Below are positions 32,707-46,200 of a DNA stretch of 64,000 bases, piece after piece. The stretch is from Ditylenchus dipsaci (Eukaryota; Nematoda; Chromadorea; Rhabditida; Anguinidae). The DNA lies in contig SADC01001005.1 of the NCBI GenBank assembly GCA_004194705.1, positions 248,001 through 312,000 on the forward strand, written 5' to 3'. Under the pieces are notes generated by a model. That model was not told the origin of the DNA. It saw nothing but the letters and a program-made list of their open reading frames with translations, and searched no databases. Positions within the stretch are counted from its first letter, which is position 1. Each line of letters opens with the position of its first letter. The position numbers and the translations under genes were made by a program.

Positions 32707-33705
32707 TAATAGCCTATTTAAAATTCGTGAAGTGTAAAATCTCCCGAGAGGCAGACATGACGTATTCCAGACTCTATCTAAGCTTTTATTATCTTAAAAT
32801 ATCCATTAGAATCTGCTGCTTAGAATAAAATATGTGATCTCAATCTGTTTGCAAAAAGTTAAACAAAACCATTATTTTCTCACCTGCCGAATTTCCACTT
32901 AAAGGGGCATGCTCGTCGCCGATGAGAATATTTTGAAAGGCGGGTACCAGCGAAATGACAACATCCCCAGTGCCCTTAAAGCCGCTCAAGAACACGTCTT
33001 AGTTGCTTAATTCTTGGTCAATACTTGTAGAGAAATTCAAGGGCTACAATATAATCGAATAATAAACACAAAAACTTAACAAAAGTCACTCAGAAATTTC
33101 AGGATAAAAGGTGAAACGAGGTGTTCTCCGGTATTTAAATTTGAAAGATACTATGTTTGACTTATTCCTGCCAGCTTTAAAAAAATTTGTCGGCAACATA
33201 CCAGAATGCTTAACGTGAAATATTCAACAGAATTAGTGCAAGGACTCGAAAGGAACAATCCAATTTTAGGAAATTAAAGCCAAAACAATTCGACCCTAAA
33301 ACCACTTGAAAAAACTAAAAGCTTATAGACGAAAATTCAGCTGGCTTAGTTTCGTATTTTCTCAAAATTTTATACGGAATTTTCTGAAAATAAAAATATT
33401 ACGTGGTAGAGCGGAAAAACTGCATCAGATACGATGGTTAAATCATATCTAAGCTTGTATTATCTTAAGTAGGTAAGACTTCAAAATATTCCCATCGCGA
33501 CGAGCAGGTAAGACATAGGTAAGACAACGTTTTACTTATTTTTGAGAGGATTCAAGGACTAGGTTTGCAGCCTAGTCATGGATGGACGTTTCTGGTTTGG
33601 GCTTACGTGTGCTCTGTCAGGTTATATTTTTATTTTCAGGAAGTTCCTTAAAATTTTTGAGAAAATTTGAAGCTTTTTACAGGGCTGCCATTTGGATTGA
33701 TTAAT
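32707..33705. other. Gene-free stretch
   Basis: AT-rich with no convincing ORF, array or inverted repeat. AAGCTT(G/T)TATTATCTTAA occurs twice (32779 and 33452), possibly old repeat debris. Confidence 0.45.
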
Positions 33706-34485
33706 TAACTGGTGACCATAAAGTTCGGAATGGACTTTTGAACTAATTTTAGCAATAAAATTTATTCCCCAAAAATATTCCAAACATAGGGTTTGTAGGC
33801 CTTCCTTCCTCTTTCGATTGGTATATTACACTTAGATTGATTATTTCGGATAAGTCACCATTTGGCTCCAAACACTTGGCAGTCACTTTTAGAAGTTTAC
33901 CAGCGTTTTCATCACTTTCAGTTATCAAATTTTTTATTGAATTTTGAGCGTAACGGCAACATCTTATCACCATGTTGTAGCGCAACTCAAGAGCTATAAA
34001 ATCCATGTCGCAGAATGATTTTTGAAAACTGCATGTTGAGATATGCCTTTTTGAAAAAATCAATTTCCTTAAAAAATGACAAAAATCCAACTTTTTCAAA
34101 TTTTCAAATTTTTGTCATTTTTTAAGGAAATTGATTTTTTCCAAAAAGGCATATTCTCAACATGCAGTTTCAAAAAATCATTCTGCGACATGGATTTTAT
34201 AGCTCTTGAGTTGCGCTACACATGGTGATAAGATGTTGCCGTTACGCTCAAAATCAATAAAAATTTGATAACTGAAAGTGATGAAAACGCTGGTAAACTT
34301 CTAAAGTGACCTGCCAAGTGTTTGGAGCCAAATGGTGACTTATCCGAAATAATCAATCTAAGTGTAATATACCAATCGAAAGAGGAAGGAAAGCCTACAA
34401 AACCTATGTTTGGAATATTTTGGGAATAAATTTTATTGCTAAAAATTAGTTCAAAAGTCCATTCCGAACTTATGGTCACCAGTTA
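33706..34485. repeat. 780-bp nearly loop-less hairpin
   Basis: TAACTGGTGACCATAA at the left is mirrored by TTATGGTCACCAGTTA at 34470-34485. The arms of about 390 bp pair with few differences up to a centre at about 34097, where AAAATTTTCAAATTTT leaves essentially no loop. The 116-codon ORF in one arm and the 87-codon ORF in the other are the two strands of the same arm. A related hairpin is at 47281-47668. Confidence 0.85.
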
Positions 34486-34884
34486 GAAAAAGATTGGTTT
34501 TAGGCACCAGGAATTCTTAAAAATTTGATTTGTAAGAACATCTAGAACTAGTGTTCGGCTTTCTTCGAAGACCCCATTTACCCTTAGAGCCAGGCTTTTG
34601 AAATTTTAACGCTAGATTCGGAATCAGCAGGAAAAAATGGTCCAGGATGGACACTTATCATGGTCGCTCCTTGCAGTGTTAATTTCTTAGAGATTACAAG
34701 CACTACCTAGTTCAGCACGCACCAAAGTTGCAAACAGAGATGCGTGTGTTAATTAGGCTCAAACACAATGAGGAGGCTGTTTGAATGCGAAATCAGATTC
34801 ATTACCGGAATGACCATAACTTTTTTAAAAAATTTCAAAAGTTTTCTGTCATTGCTATTTTGTAGCTAGGATCAAGGCTACCAG

Positions 34885-35046
34885 ATGAGTCATTGAAAAA
34901 ATAGATGTTTCATCAAAAGAATTGAGAAAAAAAGAAAAAAATCCGCACAGAATCCTCACTCGATCCTACTAGTTGGATTCTGGACGGATTCTAACTTTTT
35001 TACCTTAATTTTTTAAAGAACATCTATTTTTCAATGGCTCATCTGT
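34885..35046. repeat. Hairpin MITE
   Basis: GATGAGTCATTGAAAAAATA at the left mirrors TATTTTTCAATGGCTCATC at the right. An inner stem GAATCC...GGATTC surrounds TCACTCGATCCTACTAGTT. Confidence 0.7.
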
Positions 35047-36329
35047 AACAGAATAATTAGCACCGGTCAGAACATAAATTTTTTGGAAAATTATTTCAAA
35101 AAAATTCGTGAAAAAGCGTCGAAAATCGGTAACCCCCAAAAGTAAATAATTTCCAATGTCATCCAGAACATAGACTTCCAATATTATCTCCTAGTTTGAC
35201 TGAAGTTTTAGGCAAAGCCATCGGCGAAAAAAGGTGGTGAACAAAAAGGAGACAGAATCAAAATGAATGGGGGTGCCAAGAAAATGAGTGGAAGTTCAAC
35301 CGCCTTACCTCTACTTCTTTTGGCTGTTTTTTGTTCAATTTGGAGGAGCAGAAGGAGGGAAACATTTTGGGAATGACCAAAATGAGATAGTTGTGGGGGG
35401 GGGGCAGCCCTTCTCTTCACTTCCTTCATTTGCTGCTGCGGCGTGAAGGCTAGGAGACAACCTTAAGGGGAAAGGCTTTTGCTCCTCCAACCACAATGTC
35501 GTCGTAATAACACAACCAAGTGTTTAAAGTGTTTTTGGTGAAGATTTGAAAGACACTTTTTAAAATATAGCTGTTAATAGTGACTATAAGTTATTGTTGT
35601 TAAAATGAGCTTTTGTCTCTTTACCGCAATCATAGTGTAATATAACAAGGCAGGAAAAAGTAGGCCTGACTGTACAATCAATCAAATTTTCAATAAATGC
35701 CTAGAACTGTTGTTTTGCTGTTTCATGGCATTAGACATGCTTCAAAGTTATTTTAAGGTTGCCAAAAAAGCATTTAGCTGTTTTTTGTTAAAAAAAGTAA
35801 AAAAGCTGACTTTTGCTCAGACGGGTGATTTTTTCGCTATCTTAATTTCAAACCTTCAATAATTTTAGGTTTAGTTAATACTCGCCTCCCAAGTGTAGTG
35901 AGCGTTGCGTTGAACGATGGTGCAATTTTTTGAAAAAGTTGGTGTGAGATGGTGAAAAGCTCTCCTGTAAATGGGCCGTTTTGGCCACCTCAGCCACCAG
36001 AAATTCAGAGAAATTTTGATGGTACTCGCCAAAACTTTTATTTCATATGGATGTGAAACCACTTAAAATGATAAGTCAGAGCGAAGATATCGATTGCGCA
36101 TAAACTTGCAGCAGAGTAGCCATAGTGTCACACCCGAATTTATGATTTTCCCTCAATGATACAGTTTCTGGATATCCTTGTTTTTGAAACTAAAAAAAGC
36201 CAAAACTTTGCCTACGAATCACTTCTAACTGAAAGATTTAAAGCAAATCAAATAACATAATCTTGCGGGTATTTTTGCACTGAATACAGAAATATTTTAG
36301 TATTTGATTGCATATAAAACTGCTCTTGA
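35047..36329. other. Gene-free stretch
   Basis: No recognisable gene. The minus ORF at 35208-35429 is Leu/Pro-rich without motifs. Sequence at about 36200-36310 (TCTTGCGGGTATTTTTGCAC) is mirrored at about 37005-37095, so it is the left arm of a larger palindrome enclosing 36330-36927. Confidence 0.45.
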
Positions 36330-36490
36330 AAAAAAAAATCACTGTCAAATGTTGAATCCGCTCAAGACAATTAACATTTGAATTTTAAATTAGGATGTCT
36401 TGAGCGGAATTCGAAATTTGACAGTGATTTCTTTATTCCAAGAGATGTTTTAAAATCAACTACGTTGAACACGAATCCGGTGTCAGAATC
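36330..36490. repeat. TCTGACACCGGATTCG palindrome family, copy 2
   Basis: CACTGTCAAATGTTGAATCC and its mirror, GGAATTCGAAATTTGACAGTG, are followed by CACGAATCCGGTGTCAGAAT. Its right end is immediately followed by the element 36498-36927. Confidence 0.6.
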
Positions 36491-36497
36491 GAGGGTG

Positions 36498-36927
36498 GGT
36501 TTAGGACATTTTTCCGTTGGACATTTTCCGTCGAAATTTTTCCGTGGTCATTATTGGCTGTAATTTTTTTCGTGATTGAAAAAACAAATTCTGTTAGTAC
36601 CGTTTGTAGCTCAGGTCCAGAGCTCAAAATGAGCTGTCAACAATCAGCGTTCAATTGCAAAATTTGGATAAAAATGCCCAGTCTGACACTGAGTCTCCAA
36701 TTTCGACGGAAAAATGTCCAACTCCTTTTTAGTGTCAGATTGGACATTTTTATCCAAAATTTTGCAATCAGACATTGAATGTTAATACTCATTTGAAGCC
36801 TGAATCTTAGCTACAAAACCGTACTAACAGAATTATTTTTCTCGATCAAGAAAAAAAAGTACAGCCAAAAAATGACCGCCGAACAATTTTGACGGAAAAA
36901 TGTCCAACGGAAAAATGTCCGATCCCC
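36498..36927. mobile_element. Fold-back element with GGACATTTTTCCG ends
   Basis: The ends are GGTTTAGGACATTTTTCCGT and ACGGAAAAATGTCCGATCCC, with two units of GGACATTTT(T)CCGT at the left and inverted copies at the right. Inner inverted segments contain GTCCAA...GACATTTTTATCC and TCTGTTAGTACCGTTTGTAG, with its mirror near 36830. The flanks TCGAGGGTG (36489-36497) and TCGAGGGTT (36928-36936) form a 9-bp duplication with one mismatch. Confidence 0.75.
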
Positions 36928-37084
36928 TCGAGGGTTTCACTAACGAGAACGAAGTTATAGAAAAATCGCGTCACAACTTATATATTGGTTTTGCATAATT
37001 TGACGCAATTTTATAATAAAATATTTCTGTGTTCAGTGCCAAAATATCCGCAAGATTTTGTTCTTAGATTTGCTTTCGACCTTT

Positions 37085-37640
37085 CAGCTAAGGTCTTGCT
37101 CGGAATCATGTCTAAGGTAAGTGAGTGCGCTCATTCTAAATCTCAGGCTCCTGCGCACCCGAAGGGGCTTGGAGTTAGATGCGCGCACAAAGATTCCTTA
37201 GACACAAATCACTAGAAAGTGACTTTGGATGCATAAAAACATACATACCAGAGTTTCTTTACGCGGTAGGCTCCAGTATTCAAACTACGTTCAACATCTT
37301 TTGTTAGTGGGCCCTGTGTGAGGCCGGAGTATAGAATCCCCTGACCCGATCCCGTTTTACTATCGTTATTACGCAATTTGACAACTTTTACGTATAGAAA
37401 AGATTAAAAACGATTGGGAAATTTCCACAAAAAAATTTTGACCAAAAATCGACTCTTTGGCCGTTCTGGAGGGTACACAAATACCTTATTTGGTGGTTTT
37501 TACCCTGTTTTGGTCACTGGAGCTGGGCAAAATTAGTCTCTAGATACATTTCGATCAAGAGTCTTGCTCACTCACATACCTAGACACAAATCACTCGAAG
37601 TGACTCTGGATGCATAAAACATGTATGCATACGAGAGTTT
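37085..37640. repeat. Degenerate core C hairpin cluster
   Basis: A copy of core C (see 40722-41616): GGAATCATGTCTAAGGTAAG, a CCTGCGC-rich stem, CCTTAGACACAAATCACT, GAAAGTGAC and GGATGCATAAAAACATACAT. A second partial copy (CATACCTAGACACAAATCAC) is at about 37560-37640. No array ends or target duplication were found. Confidence 0.6.
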
Positions 37641-37659
37641 ATTTATTCTACAACCTTTG

Positions 37660-38650
37660 TAATAACCATTCATCCAGCAGGGGGGGGGGTTGGTTGGATC
37701 GACTTCTAGTCCCCGTTAACAAAACGATGTTCAAATCTTAGCTTTTCGGTCTTTTAGAGATATCCACGTACCCTTTTTGGTTGAATACCTTGGTCCTCAA
37801 GGCAAATGTCAAAATTTAGTCAATTTTTTTTTTCAAAAGTTTCCTTCTGCCACTTAAAACGTATTTTTTATGTTTTGGGGTCGAGAAATAATAATATCAA
37901 ATAAATCACAAAACACTTTTTTCGAGATGACGTATACTATATTCTAGCCCAATCTTTCAAAGCAGGTGAAAGGATCAAAATTACATCCTATCCATTCGAG
38001 CCAATAAAATAAATAGGTAAAAAGAAGGAAATAGAGTGGGCAAAAATCTGTGTCGAAATTTTTTATCTGCCTCAGACTAAAAGCCTTATAGCTCCAGCCT
38101 CATCATATGGTCCCAGTCCGGCATTACTTGGTAATTGAAAGCATTATGATGGGGCACTACCCTTTGTTATAAACCATTCATCCAGCAGGGGAGTGGATTG
38201 ACTTCTGGCGGCGCCTACCCCTGCACACGATTCCCACACATTGCTGGTAATAAGAATATAAGAAAGGAAAAAGCAGAAAAATAAACAAAATGGAAAAAAT
38301 AGATATGTCTGAAAGAAATAACGAATATTTACCGAATATATTTATTTACCGAATATATTGAAGCTGAAAAATTGTACTAATGAGATTGAAATTCACCTAA
38401 TTTTCCGAAAAATAGTCTCTAATTTTCATTATTTTTTAAGGCTAATTTTGTGTGCAGTACAGGGTTTTCGATTGATCAATCGAAAATCCATCAATCGAAT
38501 TTCTTTCTGTTTCGAATTTTTCGATAATTCAAAAATTTCTTATTGGTAGACAACCCCAGCGTAGCATGAGAATTTTATTAATTCTGCTGATTCATTTAAA
38601 AAATAATTAGTACAGCCGAAGCTCGATATAAGATCACCCCATAAGGTGGT
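37660..38650. other. Gene-free stretch
   Basis: Contains a twice-occurring segment, AACCATTCATCCAGCAGGGG (37668 and 38172), of unknown origin. No gene, array or long palindrome was recognised. Confidence 0.45.
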
Positions 38651-38659
38651 TATTTTCTA

Positions 38660-38850
38660 AAACTTTGCTTCCGCTCGGAAAACCCTTGATTTTGACAACA
38701 GATTCCTGTTCAGCCTGATTGATTTGCTTATAAAATTACTCTTAAAATCAAAAGTAGCTGTCAAGTTTCGAATTCGCTCAAGACAAAAAGATTGATTTTC
38801 AAATTTGAAATACTTATTGTATTGAGTGGATTTCCAAATTCGAGGTGGTT
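38660..38850. repeat. TCTGACACCGGATTCG palindrome family, copy 3
   Basis: Degenerate copy: TTTTGACAACAGATTCCTGT, GATTTGCTTATAAAATTACT, GCTGTCAAGTTTCGAATTCG and an imperfect mirror. Recognised only by comparison with the copy at 62025-62290. Confidence 0.5.
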
Positions 38851-38873
38851 GGGAATAGGTGAAAATTACGTAC

Positions 38874-39109
38874 CGTATTTCCTGTAATAAACGTCCCCCT
38901 CGTTCAAATCGTGTTCTTGGCATTGTGTTTTTGACCCACTTTTTGAATACTTCTCTTAGGCAAATTACCCTCATTTTGTAGCCAGTATGATGAGCTACAA
39001 AATGAGGGGTAATTTGCTTGAGAGAAGTAATCAAAAAGTGGGTCAAAAACACAACGCCAAGAACACGATTTTGAACGAGGGAGGGGCGTTTATTACAGGA
39101 AATACGGTA
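38874..39109. repeat. TACCGTATTT MITE, hairpin subtype
   Basis: TACCGTATTTCCTGTAATAA at the left and TTATTACAGGAAATACGGTA at the right, with arms of about 110 bp matching almost throughout (GTTCTTGGC, GACCCACTTTTTGA, CATTTTGTAGC). The centre is near 38990. Confidence 0.8.
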
Positions 39110-39731
39110 TATTCAAATGCTGTTTTACCCGTTAGAAGCCGTCCTCTTTCTAAAAAATTTTCAGCCATCCTAATCACCGTGAAATTCTGCACAAAACGCT
39201 AAGTTCGGTACACACCGGTTTTCCCGTGTTGAGCAACAAATAAATTGAACGTTGGATAAAGGAAAATTAGAAAAAAAGTTATTTTGGGTGCATTTTGTCT
39301 GTTTCGGCTCCAAAAATGTTTTCTTATTATAAGTTTTACGGGAGCTAACTAATGAAAAAATATATGAATGTATACTTTTACCAATTACAGTGTTGGGTGA
39401 CGGCACGCTGTACCGTACCGAAAACCGTGCCGATTTTGGGCGAAAATACCGTACCTAAAATAGCAAGAGAAGTCGAACCATCATATATACTTTCATCATC
39501 CCCAAAAAGAACAAATTTATCTAATGTATATTATTAAATTTTGTTTTGTAGCAATATTTTGTTGACAAGATCCGGTTTTTTGACGTAAAAATTTGTATGG
39601 AATCAAAAACTAAATTATCAACATCAATATGAGAATTGCTAAATTTTGTTTAAATAAAATGCACTTAAAACTAAGGCTTGTGATAAGGGTAATAAATAGA
39701 TAATTTTTTAAGCTAAATAAAACAGCTAATA

Positions 39732-39831
39732 ATGCCGTATTTATTCTGATGAAAAGGCGAATTTCAGCCTCCAAAATTTTTCCCATTCTACTTTATTAGA
39801 TACTGCCTGTTAATCAGAATAAATACGGTAG
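39732..39831. repeat. TACCGTATTT mini-palindrome
   Basis: GCCGTATTTATTCTGATGA at the left and AATCAGAATAAATACGGTA at the right: a 100-bp member of the TACCGTATTT family. From here to 40712 I see only AT-rich sequence without genes. Confidence 0.65.
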
Positions 39832-40721
39832 TCATTTTAATCAAATGGATTCCCTGGTGGAAGACCCATATTCATTATCAGTACTCAGTACTTTTACTAA
39901 AAACTCTTTTAGATACACACTTACTAATTTGTTTTACTGCTTGCTTACCCTTTACTACAATTTCCCAACCACAACAACAACAGCCATGGCAGCGGTGACT
40001 ATTACAAAGCAGACAGCGCTTCATTTTTTGCTAAGATCAGCCAATTAGTTTGGTCAAATTGGCGCTTTGCCTCTTTCACATTTTGCTCTTTTTCAAGCAT
40101 TTTAACCGAATTACATAAAGTAAGAGTGATGCTCGTTTTTTTTGTTAAAGCAAAAAAAAATTTAATTGTCTTAAAAGGAAAATGTTTTTGGATTTGAATG
40201 TGGAAGCATCAAAATTTTTTATTGATCAAACAATATTTTTATTTGGAACGTAAGGGACAATAAAACAATATCAATAAAACAGAGCAATAAAAGTAAAATT
40301 AAATCACAGCTGTCTGAGCTATCTCCAAGCTTGCTTGTCCCACCATCTAGATGCTGGCTTTAAAGCCTATAGCCAACTAGAAAAATTATATAGAGAGGTG
40401 AGAGGGGTGGCTATTGCAACAACAACAACAACAGATAACAACAACAAAAGGTCTAATTACTGCCTTAGGAATTAAAAGTCATAGACTCTATTGAACAATG
40501 GTTACCATTTTGCCTGGGTCCCCTGTTGATCATTTGTGCTTAGGGGTAGGGTAGGCTACGATAGGTTAGGACGGACTCAAACGTGTTCCCAAGAAAGAGA
40601 CAAAGTAATAAAAGCATGTTTGAGCCCTCCTAACTTAAGATGACTACTTCGTGTCTAAGCCTAAGCAAGAAAAACATCTCAAGTCTAGACCTAGCTGAGC
40701 ACGACACTATTTTTATCTTGG

Positions 40722-41616
40722 GTAACACTTTACTTGGCCCCCCCACGGCTGACCCACTTTCGAGGTGAATTTTGAAAACCGATTGCATATTCGTGTTTCT
40801 CGACCCGGATTTTTACGGAAATGATCATCAGATTCTGTGAAAGTGAAAAAAAATTTTTGGGATTTGCCTTGTCCCCAAGGTAAAATTTTGGAAAATTTTG
40901 AAAAAAAAAAATATTTTTAAATTGGCGCCTTTTGAATTTTAAAGGGATTAAGGGCTGTATGGGAGGGGAGGGAATAGAAGGGGCCACTTTTATGGCAGAA
41001 CAATAGAAAAGTAAATATATGTATCTTCGCTGCCTCACCATGTTTTCAACTGGGCCGTGGCAAAAAGAGACTCTATACGCATTTTTTGATCAAGAGTACT
41101 TCTCGGAATCATGTCTAAGGTAAGTGAGTGCGCGCATCTCTAGCTCTCAAGCCCCCTGCGCCCCTTCGGGGGCTTGGGGGCTTGGAGTTGAGATGCGCAC
41201 ACCCACATACCTTAGACACAAATCACTCGAAAGTGACTCTGGATGCATGAAAAAGCATGCATACCAGAGTTTATTTATGCGGTAGGCCCCAGTATTCAAA
41301 ACTATGTTCAACATCTTCTTGTTAGGGGCCTTGTGTGATTAGTGGCCTCTTTTATTCCCTTCCCCTCCCAATACAGCCTTAATCCCTTTAAAATCAAAAG
41401 GCGCCAATTTAAAAAATATTTTTTTTCAAATTTTCTAAAAATTTACCTTGGGGGACCAAGGCAAATCCCAAAAAATTTTTTTTTACTTTCACAGAATCTG
41501 ATGATCATTTCCCGTAAAAATCCGGGTCGAGAAACACGAATATGCAATCGATTTCAAAAATTCACCTCGAAAGTGGGTCAGCCGGGGGGGGGGGGGGGGC
41601 CAAGTAAAGTCTAGCC
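40722..41616. mobile_element. Fold-back element, core C
   Basis: The ends are GTAACACTTTACTTGGCCCC and GGCCAAGTAAAGTCTAGCC, with inverted arms of about 260 bp (CGGCTGACCCACTTTCGAGG..., GGGCTGTATGGGAGGGGAGG). Core C (about 41085-41300) is a row of hairpins. TGTCTAAGGTA pairs with TACCTTAGACA and encloses GCGCATCTC/GAGATGCGC and CCCCCTG/GGGGCTT stems. Then come TCACTCGAAAGTGA and ACTCTGGATGCATG/CATGCATACCAGAGT. The flanks TTATCTTGG (40713-40721) and TTATCTTGA (41617-41625) form a 9-bp duplication with one mismatch. Core C recurs in 51235-54593. Confidence 0.75.
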
Positions 41617-41625
41617 TTATCTTGA

Positions 41626-43286
41626 TTTTTGAAATCTATTGCGATCTGACTTCGTCAGTCTAGTCCTAAATATGGCAAGAATTCCGATTTTCTCAGTCAT
41701 TTTTGTAAATATTAACTTTATAACAATAATACTTGTGGTTCGCGATAAACCGTGGCCCTATTTTCAAAAAGGGTGATAAGTTATCGGGAATCACGGGTCT
41801 TAATGATTAACATATTGCTATTGACGGAAATGACCGCCATAATAGTAATATAGCGATATTAGGGACCAGACTCTCAACAAATAACTAACTGCAACATTAG
41901 AAAATTGGTGTAAAAAGTGTCGGATACAACTGAGGTCGGACTTGAGGGTGTGACAGATTATTAGGACTCAAAAGTAGTAAAAATGACTTTTTAAAAAAAT
42001 AATAGAATATCTTCTTATAATTTTTCTCATTTTTCTTGCTACAAATATTTTTACTTCAGTTTATTATTTTTATTTTTGCATGCAAATATATTTCAAAATT
42101 AATAAGCACTTTTAGCTAGTCTACTATTGATTAGCTTAGTTATATTATAAATATCGCAAAAATTATGCAATAAAACAGAAAAACGAAAATAAAAAAATTG
42201 TAGCAACCTCCGAACAAATTTTTTTTTGCAATCCAATTGAAAGTGACTCAAAGCAAAGCTTCTGGCCGGAGAAAAGATAAAAAATGTTGACGACGTGCCT
42301 ATTTACAAGTGGGATAGGGCACTAGGCAAGCCTAAAACAATAAACCTAGAAGAAATGCGCATCTATAAATTATATCCATGCGAGGGTCACACACCACTCA
42401 TCTATTATTTAGTGAAGCAGCAGTATCCTGTGCAGCATCATCATCAGCATGATCAAAAGTACTGGTTGGAGTGAAAATAAGTATTGTGTTCTAGGCCCAT
42501 TGGAACAGGCCAGCTCTGACTCGTCCTAAAAATTGGAAATCAGGTTAAGCGTAAAGTCTCCGTTTAATTGTATTTGGCCCTCGATATAGCGGTTGGTTCC
42601 AAAGTTTGGCGTTATACCAAGGCTTGACCGCGATGAAATGTGTTCTACTTTACTCCTTCTCAAAAAATGCTTTGTTTCCAGGATTCGACATTTGTGCTAT
42701 TTCACTTTTTGCGCTGTTTCTTATTAGAGATGTGCTGCTTTTTGCGCTGTTTACACCACAAATGTCGAGATTCACGTGTTCCCCATATTGCTTTTTTTGT
42801 CAAATTTATTTTACATTTTGCTCAATGTGGATGGCGATATTATTCGGAAATTTTCGTGATTTTATAAATTTACCAAAAAAATGTCAAAATTTGGTAAAAA
42901 ATATGATAACAGGGAAGATCAATCTAATTTGAAAAAATAAATAAAAATAAAACAACAGGGTGAGCAAGGCATTTTTAAGAAATTTGTACCTCCTACAATA
43001 GCATCAGAACATATATTTCAAAATTACACTGTTGAGTGTGGAATGTTGATGCTTCGGTTACAATTCGCCAATTGAATATCACAAATTTTTTGTTGATTCT
43101 GTTTTTAGATTTTTTACTTAATGTTTGGGTGAAATTTATAAAAAATTAAGAATTTTTTTAATTTTTTTGTTGTATGATTAATTAACTAATAACTTTAAAA
43201 ACTTATGCTCTTATATTTTTTACAACAAAAAATAATTCGGTCATTGGCATAGTATTTAGCCAATATATTCACTTACTTCCAGGAAG
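41626..43286. other. Gene-free stretch
   Basis: AT-rich 3' flank of the alpha-2/delta gene. A missing last exon of that gene could lie here, but I could not identify one. CTTTTTGCGCTGTTT occurs twice (42701 and 42737). Confidence 0.45.
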
Positions 43287-46200
43287 TCATCCCTGAGACA
43301 CTGGACCACATTTTCCTCTTTTTGGCATAGAAGACTGACAGAGCACTCTATCAACGGTGTCTGCTTCCTCCTCCCCTGATTCGGTCTGAATTACTCCAGC
43401 ATCCCCGTCCTGACCGGACGTTTGCCTTCTGGACCTGGATGCTAGAGCGTCTCTGTTGTACTCGTAGATCTCTTCCTCCTCCTCGTTGCTGTCCCCGTAG
43501 AAGTTGGCCTCTATTTTATGGAAGCCAAAAGACAGGGATGGAGGCACAGACATGGCGCAGTGGTTATTGTCATAACACTGACTCCTGCTACCCTGTTTGA
43601 CAACGACCAGTAATAGGTTGGTGGAATGCACCCAGGAGGCAAACACCTTCCTGAAATAGTGAAAAATATTTTTTGTCAGAAAATATGTGAGGCTTGAATA
43701 GCAATAAAAACAATTACCAATAAAAAACTAAAATTTTTAGAATCAAATTGAAGGTACTCATGTCGTTTACACCACCTTCAGTTTTTATTTTTATTGGAAG
43801 TTTTTGTTTAAAAATTACGAAAAGAACGAAGACTATTTTTGTTTTGAATTAACGCCATAAAAGTCCCGCTCGATTCAACGAACATTTTTGCCGGTCCCCA
43901 GGGGTTCGTTAAATCGAGAGTTGACTGTATCTATATTATGTGTTATTTGTGGTCTCAAATTGGTGAATTGCATGCATGTGAATAACGAAATAAATTTAAA
44001 TTTGCAAATTTCGGACCGAAAATAAAAAACTGAAGGTGGGGTGAATGACATAAATACCAAATTGAAAACTCCGGGCACATCCGTGATTTTTCCCGGCAAA
44101 TTTGTAAGACCTTCTGTTCTCATAAGTTTTTAATCAATTTCAATTTTTTTAATCAACGTACAGGCTATACGCCAGGATTGCAGCTTTCTAACAAATTATC
44201 AACTAAAAAGGTTGGGAAAAAGGTTTTTAAATAAGGTACTCGAGTTTTGTTCGAAATTTAGTCTATTTAAAAACTTTTGGATCAAATTGAAAACACCCAT
44301 CTAATGTTTGAAATCTCCCGTTTTTTTCCCGGTTTTTTTCAAAATTTGCCTTGAAAAACTGAAATTTACCGTCTTTTTTAGGAACAATACTGATTTCTAA
44401 ATGACTCCATTCTGATGTCCCGAAATTCAATTTATTGGGTGTTATGAGCAACTTCACAGTGAATGCATGGTTATTGCACCGATCCGCACTGTTTTCTTAG
44501 TGAACGGGCTGTTTCTGTAGACTCAGCTAGCTTGTTATGGTGTCTTTTCTACCTTGAGCTTTAGCTGGTGTATACACACTCTTAATGACTTACCGTATAT
44601 TCTCTATAAATCCCCCACTCTCTAATAATCCCCCACCATATGGACCTTATATCTCAGCCTGGAGCAAACATTTTGCAAATCTGTTTCTTGCGTTTCTTGA
44701 TTAACACGAGCACTCCTGATTCCACTTTTCAGATTTTGATTGAGTACCCGAAAATCTCGAATTGGCCTCAAATTTTTCTGATTTTTTAGGGGTTGAAAAA
44801 TAATCCCACGCGGGGGTTTAATAGAGAAAATACGGTATTTTTGTGTGTTTTCAGGTGAATATCACAGACTCGAGCGATAAGCAAGCTGAAGCTGGTCAAG
44901 TTTAATGTCAAAAATATCCTAAAACGGCAGCATGCGGCATTTGGTTGACATAACTCTTATTTATTTTTCTCAGATTTGAGACGCTATTTTCTATAAACTT
45001 CTATTTGTAATTTTCAGGTTCAACTGTCAGGTAAATTTGATTTGAATTTTCAATTTTGATTAGATCTACATCATTCTGCAGCACAAATTTGAACTCTGTT
45101 TCCATAGCCCAACTCAAAAAAAAATTATAATTACTTACACTGCACACTGGGCAGCATTTTGTTCGCATGGCCTCTCGGAGTAGTTCTCTTCAAGCAAAGC
45201 TGCTGATTGGCCATTACTACCCTTGCGATGATCAGTTGGATTGGCTATGTAAAACTTCGACTTGGCCTTGCACGAATACCTGCCTTCCACGGTGGGTTTG
45301 AATGAGGTGGTGAAGGCTGAAACCAACAAATGGTTTACACTAATTGAAAATGGCTTGAAAACTCACCATTGGCTGGACTAGGACCCATATTAGCAGGAAA
45401 ATGGGGAGAAAAACCCGAATAGAGACGCTGGTATGATACATAGCTGCTTCAGAAAGTCCAGAAAGCCGGTCAGAAACACCAGGAATATGCGAAACGCAAA
45501 TAAAAAGGCTGAAAATGTAAGATTGTGAAAACTCAATGTGAGATTTGTTACATCGAAAACATTTGTAGGAAATATTCGGAGAGATTTTTAGTGATGAGAC
45601 ATTTTTCGATTTTCGCGCCTTTTTCAATTTTGATTTTTCGCAGTATGGGAGCCCGTCCAACGTGCGCTGGCCTAATCTACGCCTAAAGATTTGCCTAAAT
45701 TTAAAAGAAATTTAAAAAAGGATGGGTAGAAGTCTTGGTTAATTTTAATTATTTAATTTAGTTTTTAATTTCAAGTGGTCTCAAACTTTCAACTCAACAC
45801 CAGGGCTCTAAATAAGTTGGTGAATTGAAATATGTTGGTGAAACATGTTATCACCAAATCCAAATTACGTTTGAGCTGATAGACAGGGCTCAGAATTGAA
45901 TGTGTCAAAAGTAAATATATACACAACCTTAGCAATAGTTGCAGAGCCAGTTACAGGCAGTACAATGGGTTCTGGGTCACACATTGCTTGATTGTCAGTG
46001 AACGTTGTCCTAAACGAGACCATCAATTTTTCGTCATCAACAAAACGGAACTGACTCAGTATAGAACCCTTTTTTGACTAGTAACTCCATGGTCCACTCA
46101 GCCACCCGATTGATATGTCCGAAAAATGAGCCTAGGACCACTGATTGGTGCATAGCCTTGCCACTCGCAAGTGCCTCCAGCTTCTGGCGCTGTTGTTGCT

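Noticed and set aside
33749..34099. 116-codon ORF with Cys-rich segments
   Set aside because: It is one arm of a perfect hairpin; the other arm encodes the same on the opposite strand, as expected for palindromic DNA.
35208..35429. 73-codon Leu/Pro-rich minus ORF
   Set aside because: Low-complexity composition, with no motif, splice context or repeat relation supporting a gene.
45367..45660. Separate membrane-protein gene ([17 protein letters not shown])
   Set aside because: It aligns with the hydrophobic segment in the C-terminal half of alpha-2/delta and lies between two of its exons, so it is treated as an exon of that gene.
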